A stretch of 36,059 nucleotides of DNA from Actinoplanes palleronii (GTDB taxonomy: Bacteria; Actinomycetota; Actinomycetes; Mycobacteriales; Micromonosporaceae), in assembly GCF_016862315.1 (NCBI RefSeq), contig NZ_BOMS01000052.1, positions 1-36,059 of the forward strand, read 5' to 3'. Positions 1 to 7,390 of the stretch are shown one piece after another (positions within the stretch are counted from its first letter, which is position 1; every line of letters begins with the position of its first letter). A program made the position numbers and the translations under genes. A model generated the notes under the pieces. The model saw nothing but the letters and a program-made list of their open reading frames with translations. It did not search any database and was not told the DNA's origin.

Positions 1-1
1 G

Positions 2-184
2 GCGTGGGGAGTTGTGGTGCGGAGCGCGCCGTAAGTCCCCACGTAGTGGTTGGGGTCGTCTTGCGTGGGGGGTTTGGGTGCGGGGTGGACCGTAAGTCCC
101 CACGTAGTGGTTGGGGCTGTCGTGCGTGGGGAGTTTGGGTGCGGAGCGCGCCGAAACTCCCCACGCTTGGTCGTGCGCGGGGTG
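2..184. repeat. 61-bp tandem palindromic repeat, array A (3 units)
   Basis: Three tandem units start at 2, 63 and 124, so the period is exactly 61 bp; the array may continue left of the window. Each unit runs from a GCGTGGGG start through GGTGCGG to a GTCCCCACG or CTCCCCACG end. In unit 3 the arms at 124-136 and 154-166 are a perfect 13-bp inverted repeat, with a further 6-bp stem (one G-U pair) inside. The period is not a multiple of three, so open frames crossing the array are fortuitous. The same core recurs at 13927-14102. Confidence 0.85.
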
Positions 185-212
185 GGCCGGAGGTTCGCGT
201 GGTTGGGGCTGG

Positions 213-569
213 TCAGAGGGTGTGGGCGAGGGTGAGGCCCAGGGCGGCGGCGCCCAGGCCGGACAGCAGGCTGAGCAGGACGTAGGCGAAGGCGGTGGCT
301 CGTTCGCCGCGGCGGGCGAAGCTGAGGGTCTCCCAGGAGAACGTGGAGTAGGTGGTCAGCGCGCCGCAGAAACCGGTGCCGATCAGTGCGGTGAGGCCGG
401 CGGAGAGCGGCAGGCCGAGCACCAGGCCGAGGATCAGCGAGCCGGTGACGTTCACGGCGAGGGTGCCCCACGGGAAGCCGGCGCCGTAGCGGACCTGGAC
501 GTAGCGGTCGGTGAGATAACGCAGCGGGGCGCCGATCGCCGCGCCGAGCGCGACCAGGAGAAACGTCAT
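213..569 (-). CDS. crcB: Fluoride channel Fluc/CrcB, second subunit gene
   Basis: The 118-residue product has four hydrophobic segments and matches CrcB/Fluc, a small membrane protein that exports fluoride as a dual-topology dimer. Visible family marks are an N-terminal GAAIGAPLRY stretch, an Asn-containing NVTGSLILG helix and a central GFCGALTTYSTFS motif, whose Thr/Ser/Phe residues line the fluoride path. Its ATG overlaps the stop of the upstream crcB copy by an ATGA (566-569), so the two are probably translationally coupled. Paired crcB genes are usual in Gram-positive bacteria, where the products form a heterodimer. Length is normal. The identification is firm; whether this partner or the other carries the working pore is not visible. 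Confidence 0.93.
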   Translation of the reverse strand: MTFLLVALGAAIGAPLRYLTDRYVQVRYGAGFPWGTLAVNVTGSLILGLVLGLPLSAGLTALIGTGFCGALTTYSTFSWETLSFARRGERATAFAYVLLSLLSGLGAAALGLTLAHTL

Positions 570-1006
570 CGCGCGCCGCCGGGCGTCCCGTCAGCCGGCT
601 CTGGCGCGGCTGCTGGGGCGGTGGTGGCTTTTTCGGTGAGGGTGGCGCCGGCCCAGACGGCCAGCAGGGCGCCGAGGACGGTGGCGGCCAAGTAGGTGAG
701 GCCGATCGCCGGTGTGGCGCGCAGGACGTCTACCTCGGCGGTGGAGAACGTGGTGTAACCGCCCAGGAATCCGGTGCCGAGGAACAGCCGGGTGAGCCGG
801 TGACCTGGGCGGAAGCGGGCCAGCAGGGTATACAGCACGCCGATCAGGAAACAGCCGGAGACGTTGATCAGCCAGGTGGCCCAGGGGAACTCGGCCGGGG
901 TGTGCGGCCAGGCGAGGCCGAGGCCGTAGCGGGCCAGCGCGCCGAGCACCCCACCGGCCGCGACGGCCGCGATCGCACGGCGGTCCACGTCGAGATTCAG
1001 CGCCAC
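566..1006 (-). CDS. crcB: Fluoride channel Fluc/CrcB, first subunit gene
   Basis: This is the second CrcB/Fluc paralogue. It has the GALARYGLG N-terminal motif, an INVSGCFLIG helix and the GFLGGYTTFSTAEVD central motif, with four predicted membrane helices. I chose the GTG at 1006 (146 residues). The frame stays open to 1162, but the extra 52 residues are Arg/Pro-rich and unlike any CrcB N-terminus. An Ala/Pro-rich tail of about 20 residues follows the last helix. The stop overlaps the next crcB start (ATGA), which indicates a two-gene operon for a heteromeric fluoride channel. I looked for a fluoride riboswitch in 1007-1245 and could not build one. The start codon is the main uncertainty. 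Confidence 0.88.
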   Translation of the reverse strand: MALNLDVDRRAIAAVAAGGVLGALARYGLGLAWPHTPAEFPWATWLINVSGCFLIGVLYTLLARFRPGHRLTRLFLGTGFLGGYTTFSTAEVDVLRATPAIGLTYLAATVLGALLAVWAGATLTEKATTAPAAAPEPADGTPGGAR

Positions 1007-1245
1007 GGGTAAGCCCGTTACCGGAGGCGGGTCACGGTGAGGTCCATCGGAGCTGACGGTAGCGCGCGGGCGGCCGGGGGGACGTGGCGGCGTCCTCCCC
1101 GGCCGGTTCCGGGCGCTTCGGGGCAGATCCACCGATCGCATGAAACGACCTGAAACAGGCAATGTAAATGCCCGTTGACCTGTGCCTCAGCGGTTTCATG
1201 GTCCACTGTAGGCGACGATCTTGCGGAGTGGGAACCCGCCCTTGG

Positions 1246-2283
1246 TCAGTCCGGCACGCCGAGTCGGCAGCAGTCACCAGCCGTAGTCGACACCGTGATG
1301 TCGCGTAACTCGACGCCGGAGGCCCGTTCGAAGCGCACCGGTGACCAGTCGTCGCCGGTCCCGGTTCCGGCCAGCCGGCAGTTCCGCACCGTGCTGTCCC
1401 GGTAGGCCAGCACGCTGATGACGCCGTCCACCTCGCTGCGGCCCCAGCCGGCGATCCGCACCGCGTAGCGGGGGCCGGTCCAGCGCACGCAGACGTCCTC
1501 GACCTCGATCCGGGCGCCGACGTCCTCGGACGACGACACGAACCGGTTGGTGTTGTCGCCGGGCAGCAGCCGGAAGCCCATCTCCACGTCGCGCAGGCAC
1601 GCGCCGGTGACCCGGACGTCGTGCACCGAGCTCAGGTAGAAGCCCTCGATCGCGTCCCGTACCCGCAGATCGGAAACGGTCAGCTGGTGCGGGTGGTAGG
1701 TCGGACCGGTGATCGACGAGACGTCCGCCCCGGCCGCGCCCCAGTGCACCGCGACCCCGGTGTATCCGCCGGTGATCAGCACGTCGTGCAGGGTGACGGC
1801 TCGCACCGCGCCCATCACGCCGATCGCGTTCGCGGTCCGCAGCGGCCCGTGGTCGACGTGCACCCGCCGGACGTCGATGTCGCTGATCCACTCCGGGGTG
1901 CCGGCGTAGAGGTACTCGCCGATGGTCAGGCCGGTGCCGCGGTCGCCGCCGTGCTCACCCGGGTCGGCCGGGGCCGGCCGCAGGCCGAGGTCGCTGATCG
2001 CTACGTCGGAGCCGAGTACGTGCAGCACCGGGTGGCCGGTCCGGGACTCCGAGATCAGCCAGGTGTCCGCCGCGGACGAGCCGCGGACCGTCCAGCCGCC
2101 GGGGACCCGCAGCCCCTCGGCGATCCGGTGGTTGCCGGGCGGCAACTCGAGCTTGCCGGGCGGCCGAGAATCCAGCAGCTCCTGCAGCACCCGATGGTTG
2201 AGAACCGGATCATCGCCGAGCTGCGCCAAGGCGCCACCCAACGGGCCGGGAGCGCCGGGGGAAGCGGGCGAGGCAGGGGTCAT
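1246..2283 (-). CDS. Right-handed beta-helix (pectate-lyase-like) protein, last gene of glycan operon
   Basis: The 345-residue protein has no signal peptide. After a Pro/Ala/Gly-rich start and a short helical stretch, the sequence from about residue 60 consists of short hydrophobic strands separated by turns (HPVLHVLGSDVAISDLGL, AVRAVTLHDVLITGGYTG, VDGVISVLAYRDSTVRNC). This is the rhythm of a parallel beta-helix of the pectate lyase/polysaccharide-modifying type. Folds of this kind are lyases, epimerases or hydrolases acting on polysaccharides, but I see no diagnostic catalytic motif. Its ATG overlaps the previous stop (ATGA, 2280-2283), so it belongs to the minus-strand operon 7335-1246. A role in modifying or handling the glycan made by the operon is inference only. 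Confidence 0.72.
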   Translation of the reverse strand: MTPASPASPGAPGPLGGALAQLGDDPVLNHRVLQELLDSRPPGKLELPPGNHRIAEGLRVPGGWTVRGSSAADTWLISESRTGHPVLHVLGSDVAISDLGLRPAPADPGEHGGDRGTGLTIGEYLYAGTPEWISDIDVRRVHVDHGPLRTANAIGVMGAVRAVTLHDVLITGGYTGVAVHWGAAGADVSSITGPTYHPHQLTVSDLRVRDAIEGFYLSSVHDVRVTGACLRDVEMGFRLLPGDNTNRFVSSSEDVGARIEVEDVCVRWTGPRYAVRIAGWGRSEVDGVISVLAYRDSTVRNCRLAGTGTGDDWSPVRFERASGVELRDITVSTTAGDCCRLGVPD

Positions 2284-3227
2284 GACGGGGTCAGCCGCCA
2301 GGACAGCGTCGGCTGGGCCTCGGTCGAGCCGAGCAGCACCGGATTGCCCACCGGCGCGGCGAACCGCACCGTCAGGTTCCCGTCCTGATGCCGGGACACG
2401 TCGACCGGGACGGCTTCCCCGGTGACCAGGTCGGCGGCCAGCACCTCGGCCACCTCGCCGGGCCGGTGCGGGAGTGCGCGAACGGCGACCCGCCGCGCCG
2501 CCCGGGACAGCTTGAACACCGCACGGGCCGGCTTCTGCCGGGTCCACCGGTTGCGGGGACTGATCGGCACCGGTGGAGCGGCCGACACTCCGGCGCCCTC
2601 CAACCGGTACGACAGCGCCGCACCCGGCTGCACCACCGCGAAGTCGCACCCGGTGTGCCCGGCCGGCCCACTCGGCGCGGTCGCGGCCGGCTGCTCCCGT
2701 ACCGAAATGTTGTTGATCCGCAAACCGATCGCGGACCTGGCGCTGAGCCGCGGCCCGGCCCACGACGGCGGCAGGGCGTCGGCCAGCTCCACGATCAGCA
2801 GACCGTCGCGGTCCAACTCACCGGCCGGCAGGTCGAAGGCGAGCGTGGCGGTGGCCGGCGCGGCCCCCCGCCAGCCCTGCCGCCGGGCCAGCACCAGCGC
2901 CCCGCGGATCTGACCCTGCGCCCGCAGCGTGACCAGCCGGGGCAGCTCGGGGGTGAGCCGGGCCGGGCGCACCCGGTCGGACCACCAGCGGATGCCCATC
3001 TCGTCCAGCCCGACCGAGACGGTGACCCGGACCGGCGCGCCGGTGCCGTTCACCTTGACCGCGATCGCGCCGAAGTCGCCGTTGATCCGCCCGACGATCC
3101 CGGTGCCACGGATCATCTGGTCCAGGATCACGATCGACGGGCTCGCGCCGGTGCCCAGCTCCAGCGGGAGCGCGGCGGCGACCGAGGGCTCGTCGTAGTC
3201 GGTCCGGAACCACGAGCCGATGCTCAT
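2280..3227 (-). CDS. Unrecognised beta-rich protein in glycan operon
   Basis: I do not recognise this 315-residue protein. It opens with MSIGSWFRTDYDEPSVAAAL and has no signal peptide or membrane helix. Residues 20-180 are rich in alternating hydrophobic strands (IVGRINGDFGAIAVKVNG, VRVTVSVGLDEMGIRWW, LLIVELADALP), suggesting a beta-sandwich of the carbohydrate-binding type. A basic stretch (RNRWTRQKPARAVFKLSRAARRVAVRALPHRP) separates it from a second beta-rich C-terminal part. Both ends overlap neighbours by ATGA (3224-3227 and 2280-2283), so expression is tightly coupled to the capsule-type transferase upstream and the beta-helix protein downstream. The start at 3227 was chosen for this overlap; the frame extends upstream only as antisense-like low-quality sequence. 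The function is unknown, and the context suggests surface polysaccharide. Confidence 0.75.
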   Translation of the reverse strand: MSIGSWFRTDYDEPSVAAALPLELGTGASPSIVILDQMIRGTGIVGRINGDFGAIAVKVNGTGAPVRVTVSVGLDEMGIRWWSDRVRPARLTPELPRLVTLRAQGQIRGALVLARRQGWRGAAPATATLAFDLPAGELDRDGLLIVELADALPPSWAGPRLSARSAIGLRINNISVREQPAATAPSGPAGHTGCDFAVVQPGAALSYRLEGAGVSAAPPVPISPRNRWTRQKPARAVFKLSRAARRVAVRALPHRPGEVAEVLAADLVTGEAVPVDVSRHQDGNLTVRFAAPVGNPVLLGSTEAQPTLSWRLTPS

Positions 3228-4804
3228 GAGAGTGGCGCCGACAGGTCGGTACGGGTCAGCAGCGGCTCGCGCCGGGTCCACATCCGCTCCACCGTCTCGA
3301 ACAGCGGGTCGGCGTCGCTCTCGATGTGCCGGAACGTCGCCCGCATCGACTTGAGCAGGGTGTTCGCCGGCCAGACCTCCCACTGCGGGACCTGCGGGGT
3401 GACCACGTCCGAGCCGCTGCGGTAGAGCCACAGCCAGAGCCGGGCGCGCTGCACCTGCTCCTCGGTGACCAGGGTGGCGCCGTCCCGGATCGCGGTGAGG
3501 CTCTCGTCGAGCGTCTTGAAGTACGCGTCGGCCGAGTCCACCACCGTGGACAGACCGCACGAGCTCCACTCCGACCAGCCGGCCTGGATCACCGGGATGC
3601 CGTACGCCGGGAGCTCGTTGCTGACGCTGCCACGGACCGTGACACCCAGGTCGGTGAGGCTCCACAGCGCGTTCTTGCTGAGCGTGGCGCTGGGCCGGAA
3701 GACCAGGTGCTTCGACTTCTTGTGCTGCTTGGCGAGCTGGTCGAAGAAACCGGTGGAGTCGTAGAGCTTCTGGCTCGGGTGGTCCAGGAACATCCACTGG
3801 GTATCGGTGCGGTTCGCCGCCCAGTTCGCGGTCTCGGTGAACCATTCGGACAGGCTGGGGAACAGCTCCCGGTTGGTGCCGAGCGCGTCCGAGACGGCGT
3901 GGTTGAAGACCGCGACGATCGGCCGGTCCGGGTCGAAGCCGAACCGGGCCGCGGCGTGCCGGCGCAGCAGGGCGCGTTCGGCCGGGTTGTTCAGGTCGAC
4001 CGACGCGCTCGTGCCGCCCCGCCACCAGCTCGGCCGGCCCAGGTTGACCTTGGCGCGCCAGGCGATCAGCTCGGTGACCGGGCGCAGCTTCTCCCGGCGC
4101 GGCCAGACCTGACCGTCGAAGACCTCACCGATCTGCCGGGTCAGCTCACCGCGGAACGTCTCGGTGTGCGAGTCGTGCTCGGGGAAGAGCGCGTACGCCT
4201 TGAGGCAGCCGGTCTGCTGGGTGTGGATCACCGGTACGCCGGCCTGCCGGGCCACGTCCACGGCCAGGCCCCACTGGTCGTAGTCGACGTGGCTGGTGAC
4301 CAGCGCGACCACGTTCTGCTGGAACTGCTGCTCGTAGTACGCCGCGAGGGCGTTGCCGTAGCGGACCCGGTCGGCCGGCGGGTTCTCCCGCATCCGAGGG
4401 ATCTTGGCGAGGCGGGCGTCGGTCGCCTTGATGTTGTCGGCGACACTCTCCGCCAAATCCGGAGACGGCTTCGAGTCCGACTTCTTGACGATCTCCCACA
4501 CGTCGATGGTCTCGGACGCGCCGTACGCGGCGGCGAACTCCCGCACCAGCGACACGTCGAAGCCCTGCCACAGCGTCTCCGCCCAGGACTCCTCGACGCC
4601 GGTGAAGACGATCATGCGGGCCGGGCGGATCTTCCGGATCGCGTTGGCGACCGCCAGGTTGCGCAGCGTCACCCGCAGATCCTGGTGGAACGCCTCGACC
4701 AGGATCACGCCGTCATCGGCCGGCTCGGGCAGGTTCTTCTGCCAGAACACCTCGGCCGCATTGAGGAAGTGCTTCCACTCCTGCTTGTTCGCGTTCAGCA
4801 GCAC
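3224..4804 (-). CDS. Capsule-polysaccharide-type glycosyltransferase-like protein
   Basis: The 526-residue, apparently cytoplasmic protein looks like a GT-B fold of the capsule synthesis/CDP-glycerol-transferase kind. The N-terminal half carries a Rossmann-like segment (VVALVTSHVDYDQWGLAVDVARQAGVPVIHTQ). The C-terminal half carries the family-like stretch FLDHPSQKLYDS, then SKNALWSLTDLGVTVRGSVSNELPAYGIPVIQAGWSEWSSCGLS, which resembles the conserved nucleotide-site region of capsule_synth proteins (a His-Pro, then a Gly-containing turn, an E-x-x-x-x-G-x-P-V-I and a Gly-Trp). It starts with GTG at 4804, one base after the synthase stop, and ends inside the next start. By position it is a candidate for transferring the nonulosonic acid or an adjacent sugar. 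Donor and acceptor are not visible. Confidence 0.7.
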   Translation of the reverse strand: MLLNANKQEWKHFLNAAEVFWQKNLPEPADDGVILVEAFHQDLRVTLRNLAVANAIRKIRPARMIVFTGVEESWAETLWQGFDVSLVREFAAAYGASETIDVWEIVKKSDSKPSPDLAESVADNIKATDARLAKIPRMRENPPADRVRYGNALAAYYEQQFQQNVVALVTSHVDYDQWGLAVDVARQAGVPVIHTQQTGCLKAYALFPEHDSHTETFRGELTRQIGEVFDGQVWPRREKLRPVTELIAWRAKVNLGRPSWWRGGTSASVDLNNPAERALLRRHAAARFGFDPDRPIVAVFNHAVSDALGTNRELFPSLSEWFTETANWAANRTDTQWMFLDHPSQKLYDSTGFFDQLAKQHKKSKHLVFRPSATLSKNALWSLTDLGVTVRGSVSNELPAYGIPVIQAGWSEWSSCGLSTVVDSADAYFKTLDESLTAIRDGATLVTEEQVQRARLWLWLYRSGSDVVTPQVPQWEVWPANTLLKSMRATFRHIESDADPLFETVERMWTRREPLLTRTDLSAPLS

Positions 4805-4805
4805 G

Positions 4806-5822
4806 TCAGATCAGGTCCCAGGTCAGCGGAGTTCCCTTGGCGGCGTCGGCACTGAAGACACGACCGAGCGCGATGCTCATCATGTCCGGCTCCAGGCCAC
4901 CGGTCGGGCGGATCGAGCGGACGTTCTGCGCGGTGACCGGGTCACCGGCTTTCACGTCGGTCACCACGTAGAGCGAGCGGCGGAAGCGCAAGCCCTCCTT
5001 CTCGGCCTCGGTCGGGCCGATCTCGGTGGTGCCCAGCGCCTGCCAGGCCCGCTCCGATTCCACCACGAGCGCGGCGAGCTCACCCGGGTCGAGCGAGAAC
5101 GCCGAGTCCACGCCGCCGTCGGCCCGGTCCAGCGTGACGTGCTTCTCGATCAGTACGGCACCGAGCGCGACGGCCGCGATCGGCACGCCGATACCCAGCG
5201 TGTGGTCGCTCAGGCCGATCGGCAGCCGCAGCGCCTCGGCCAGCACCGGGATGCGCCGCAGATTCGTCGACTCCGGGGGAGCGGGGTACGACGCGGTGCA
5301 GCTCAGCACGGTGATGTCGGTGGCGCCGGCGCCCCGCGCGGCGTCCACCGCGGCGGTGATCTCCTTGAGCGTTGCCATACCGGTGGAGATGATGATCGGC
5401 TTGCCGGTCGACGCGCAGAGCCGGATCAGCGGCAGGTCGGTGATCTCCGACGACGCGATCTTGTAGCGCGGCGCGTCCAGCTTCTCCAGCAGCTCGACCG
5501 CGGTCGGGTCGAACGGGCTGGAGAACGCCTCGATGCCCCGCTCCCGGGCCCGGTCGAAGATCGGCGCGTGCCAGTCCCACGGCGTGTGCGCCCGGGTGTA
5601 GAGGTCGTAGAGGTACTCGCCGCCCCACAACTCGTGTCCCGCCGACAGCTGGAACCGGGGGTGCTTGACGTCCACGGTCAGGGTGTCCGCGGTGTACGTC
5701 TGGATCTTGATCGCGTCCGCGCCCGCGTCCGCGGCGGCGTCGACCAGCTGCAGCGCCCGGTCCAGCGAACCGTTGTGGTTGCCGGACATCTCCGCGACGA
5801 TATAGGGCTTCGTTTTACTCAT
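4806..5822 (-). CDS. pseI: Pseudaminic acid synthase-type NeuB-family enzyme with SAF domain
   Basis: The 338-residue enzyme of the NeuB family condenses phosphoenolpyruvate with a hexosamine-derived sugar to give a nine-carbon nonulosonic acid. The TIM-barrel part (about 1-260) shows IVAEMSGNHNGSL, GADAIKIQTYTADTLT, YKIASSEITDLPLI, STGMAT, SCTASYP, GLSDHTLG and a late DSAFSLDPGE. The C-terminal SAF/antifreeze-like domain (about 280-338) begins RRSLYVVTDVKAGDP and ends with IRPTGGLEPD. The LYDLYTRAHTPWDWH stretch and the overall pattern resemble PseI (pseudaminic acid) more than sialic acid NeuB. The neighbouring GNAT gene fits PseH. The ATG overlaps the GNAT stop (ATGA). No CMP-sugar synthetase or PseB/C/G gene is in the window, so the exact product (Pse, legionaminic acid or relative) is not proven. 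Confidence 0.88.
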   Translation of the reverse strand: MSKTKPYIVAEMSGNHNGSLDRALQLVDAAADAGADAIKIQTYTADTLTVDVKHPRFQLSAGHELWGGEYLYDLYTRAHTPWDWHAPIFDRARERGIEAFSSPFDPTAVELLEKLDAPRYKIASSEITDLPLIRLCASTGKPIIISTGMATLKEITAAVDAARGAGATDITVLSCTASYPAPPESTNLRRIPVLAEALRLPIGLSDHTLGIGVPIAAVALGAVLIEKHVTLDRADGGVDSAFSLDPGELAALVVESERAWQALGTTEIGPTEAEKEGLRFRRSLYVVTDVKAGDPVTAQNVRSIRPTGGLEPDMMSIALGRVFSADAAKGTPLTWDLI

Positions 5823-6277
5823 TTCGCTCTCTCTGTCCAGACGACCGTCTTGGGGACCCCGTCGACCAGCCGTTCATATCTGCGCGTCTCGCGGAAGCCG
5901 AACCGCCGGTGCAGCGCCAGCACCTGTTTGTTCTCCTCGAGCGTCTCGCCGCCGAGGGTCTGCAGGCCGAGCGGGCCGAAGGCGTACGCGACGGCCTCCT
6001 TCTCCAGCCGCATCCAGGCGGGGAGCAGACGCGGGCCGAGCCCCTCGACGTCGAGGTAGAACGACCAGGTGTTGCCGTTGAAGATCACCACCCCGGCGGG
6101 TACGCCGTCCTCCTCGTAGATCAGGACGGTGCCGGCGCGGCTCGCCCACCAGGCCGCGTGTTCGGCCGGCTGGATCTCATGAGTGGTGAGGCTGACGGAA
6201 CGCACCGCGGGGTGGTTGCGCCAGTTCAGGACCGGGTCGCGATCGGAGTCGGTGGCGGGTCGAAGCACGCCGGTCAA
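5819..6277 (-). CDS. GNAT-family N-acetyltransferase (PseH-like)
   Basis: The 152-residue GNAT acyltransferase begins LRPATDSDRDPVLNWRNHPAVRSVSL, typical of the RimJ/PseH type that starts with a [D/E]-x-x-x-[V/L]-x-x-W-RN motif. It continues with AGVVIFNGNTWSFYLDVEG and GLGPRLLPAWMRLEKEAVAYAFGPLGL, the region of the acetyl-CoA loop, then LGGETLEENKQVLALHRRFGF, the usual late GNAT helix. It is predicted to acetylate an amino-sugar. Its location directly before a PseI-type synthase matches PseH, which acetylates the 4-amino group of the pseudaminic acid precursor. The start is probably TTG at 6277, overlapping the glycosyltransferase stop (TTGA); a GTG at 6268 is an alternative. The family is firm, the substrate inferred. 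Confidence 0.85.
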   Translation of the reverse strand: MTGVLRPATDSDRDPVLNWRNHPAVRSVSLTTHEIQPAEHAAWWASRAGTVLIYEEDGVPAGVVIFNGNTWSFYLDVEGLGPRLLPAWMRLEKEAVAYAFGPLGLQTLGGETLEENKQVLALHRRFGFRETRRYERLVDGVPKTVVWTERAK

Positions 6278-7335
6278 CGTAAAGAGCTGGTTTGGACCGG
6301 TCGTGACGCGACGGGGGTGTCCTGGGAAACCAGAGGTGGACGTTCGGTGGGCCGGCGCCGCAGACCCGCCAGCCGATAGCCGGCGCGCACCGCGGAATAG
6401 AGCGCGTAGCTGTTCGCGGCGACCAGCCGGTGCTTGATCCCGGCCGATCCGGACGGCGACCGGTGCCCGGCCGGGCGGTGCCGCCGGTACTGCTCGGCGA
6501 TCCGGCGGAAGAACGGGCGGCGGAACCGGGCGTGCATCCGGGAGTCGTTGCCGGCCACCACCAGCAGGTGGTTGACCATCAAGGTGAACATCCGGAGCCG
6601 TACGGCCGGCGGCGTGTCGTTCCGGTCCAGCCAGCGGTGCAGCGCGTCGTACTGGTCGAAGGCCTCGAAGTGGCGCTCACTGCGGGTCGCGGTGATCGCG
6701 CCGGGGCGCCCGATCCGGTAGTGGTAACAGACCCGGTTCAGCACGTCGACCCGGCCGGCGGCGATCAGGACCGGGTTGCTGAACGGGATGTCCTCGTACC
6801 AGCCGGCGCGGAACCACAGCTCGTTCTCGATCAGCAGGCCGCGCCGGATGATCCGGTTCCACGCGGTGTGCTGCACGCCGAGCAGACGGTCCAGGGAGGG
6901 TTCCCCGGCGAGCAGCGGGGAGCTGGCGTCGGTCTGCAGCCGGCCGTCCTCGTGCTCGCGCAGGTGGTCGACGAGCAGCACGTCCGGCTCGGTCTCGCGC
7001 AGGCGGTCCAGCACCGCCCGGATCGAGCCGGGCGGGAGCTGGTCGTCGCTGTCCACGAACCAGACGTACCGGCCGGTGGCCTCGGCGAGCCCGGCGTTGC
7101 GGGCCAGGCCGAGACCGACGTTGCTGGACAGGTGCAGCACCCGGACGGTGCCGTGCTCCGCCGCGTACGCGTCGAGCATGGCACCGCAGCGGTCCGGTGA
7201 CGCGTCGTCGACCGCGATCACCTCGACGGCCGCGTTCTCCTCCGGGGTCAGTCCGGCCCGGATCGAATCGAGACAGGCCAGGAGGAAGTCCTCGACCGCG
7301 TAGACCGGCACCACGACGGTCAGCTGAACACCCAT
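6274..7335 (-). CDS. Family 2 (GT-A) glycosyltransferase, first gene of glycan operon
   Basis: The 353-residue GT-A glycosyltransferase of family 2 shows LTVVVPVYAVEDFLLACLDSI at the start, EVIAVDDASPD for the nucleotide site, NVGLGLARNAGLAEATGRYVWFVDSDD with the metal-binding D-x-D, and AGWYEDIPFSNPVL where the catalytic ED is expected. The C-terminal 100 residues are basic and helical, with RRPFFRRIAEQYRRHRP, and could bind the membrane surface. It transfers a sugar from a nucleotide donor during surface polymer synthesis. The ATG at 7335 is preceded by GGTGGA. It is the first of six genes joined by overlaps or a 1-bp gap down to 1246. The 55-bp gap to the upstream GGDEF-EAL stop holds a GTCACGTGAC palindrome, so the operon could have its own promoter or be read through from that gene. 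Confidence 0.9.
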   Translation of the reverse strand: MGVQLTVVVPVYAVEDFLLACLDSIRAGLTPEENAAVEVIAVDDASPDRCGAMLDAYAAEHGTVRVLHLSSNVGLGLARNAGLAEATGRYVWFVDSDDQLPPGSIRAVLDRLRETEPDVLLVDHLREHEDGRLQTDASSPLLAGEPSLDRLLGVQHTAWNRIIRRGLLIENELWFRAGWYEDIPFSNPVLIAAGRVDVLNRVCYHYRIGRPGAITATRSERHFEAFDQYDALHRWLDRNDTPPAVRLRMFTLMVNHLLVVAGNDSRMHARFRRPFFRRIAEQYRRHRPAGHRSPSGSAGIKHRLVAANSYALYSAVRAGYRLAGLRRRPTERPPLVSQDTPVASRPVQTSSLR

Positions 7336-7352
7336 GGGTCCACCGTTGACGT

Positions 7353-7362
7353 GTCACGTGAC
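7353..7362. promoter_or_regulatory. Perfect 10-bp palindrome before the glycan operon
   Basis: GTCACGTGAC lies 18 bp upstream of the glycosyltransferase ATG, inside the only gap between the GGDEF-EAL gene and the six-gene operon. A symmetric site in this position could be an operator for the operon. No matching regulator is identified and no clear -10/-35 pair is visible. Confidence 0.35.
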
Positions 7363-7390
7363 GCCCAGGCGAACCGCAGCTGAAGGAGTC

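Noticed and set aside
1..695. Plus-strand frames over array A and the crcB genes
   Set aside because: They cross a non-triplet 61-bp repeat and are antisense to clear CrcB proteins.
1007..1245. Fluoride riboswitch upstream of the crcB pair
   Set aside because: I could not find the conserved GATG...AAC...TGATG...CTAC arrangement on the minus strand.
4806..5822. Bona fide N-acetylneuraminic acid (sialic acid) synthase
   Set aside because: The protein is NeuB-family, but its motifs and the adjacent PseH-like GNAT are closer to pseudaminic acid synthase, and no NeuA or NeuC is present in the window.
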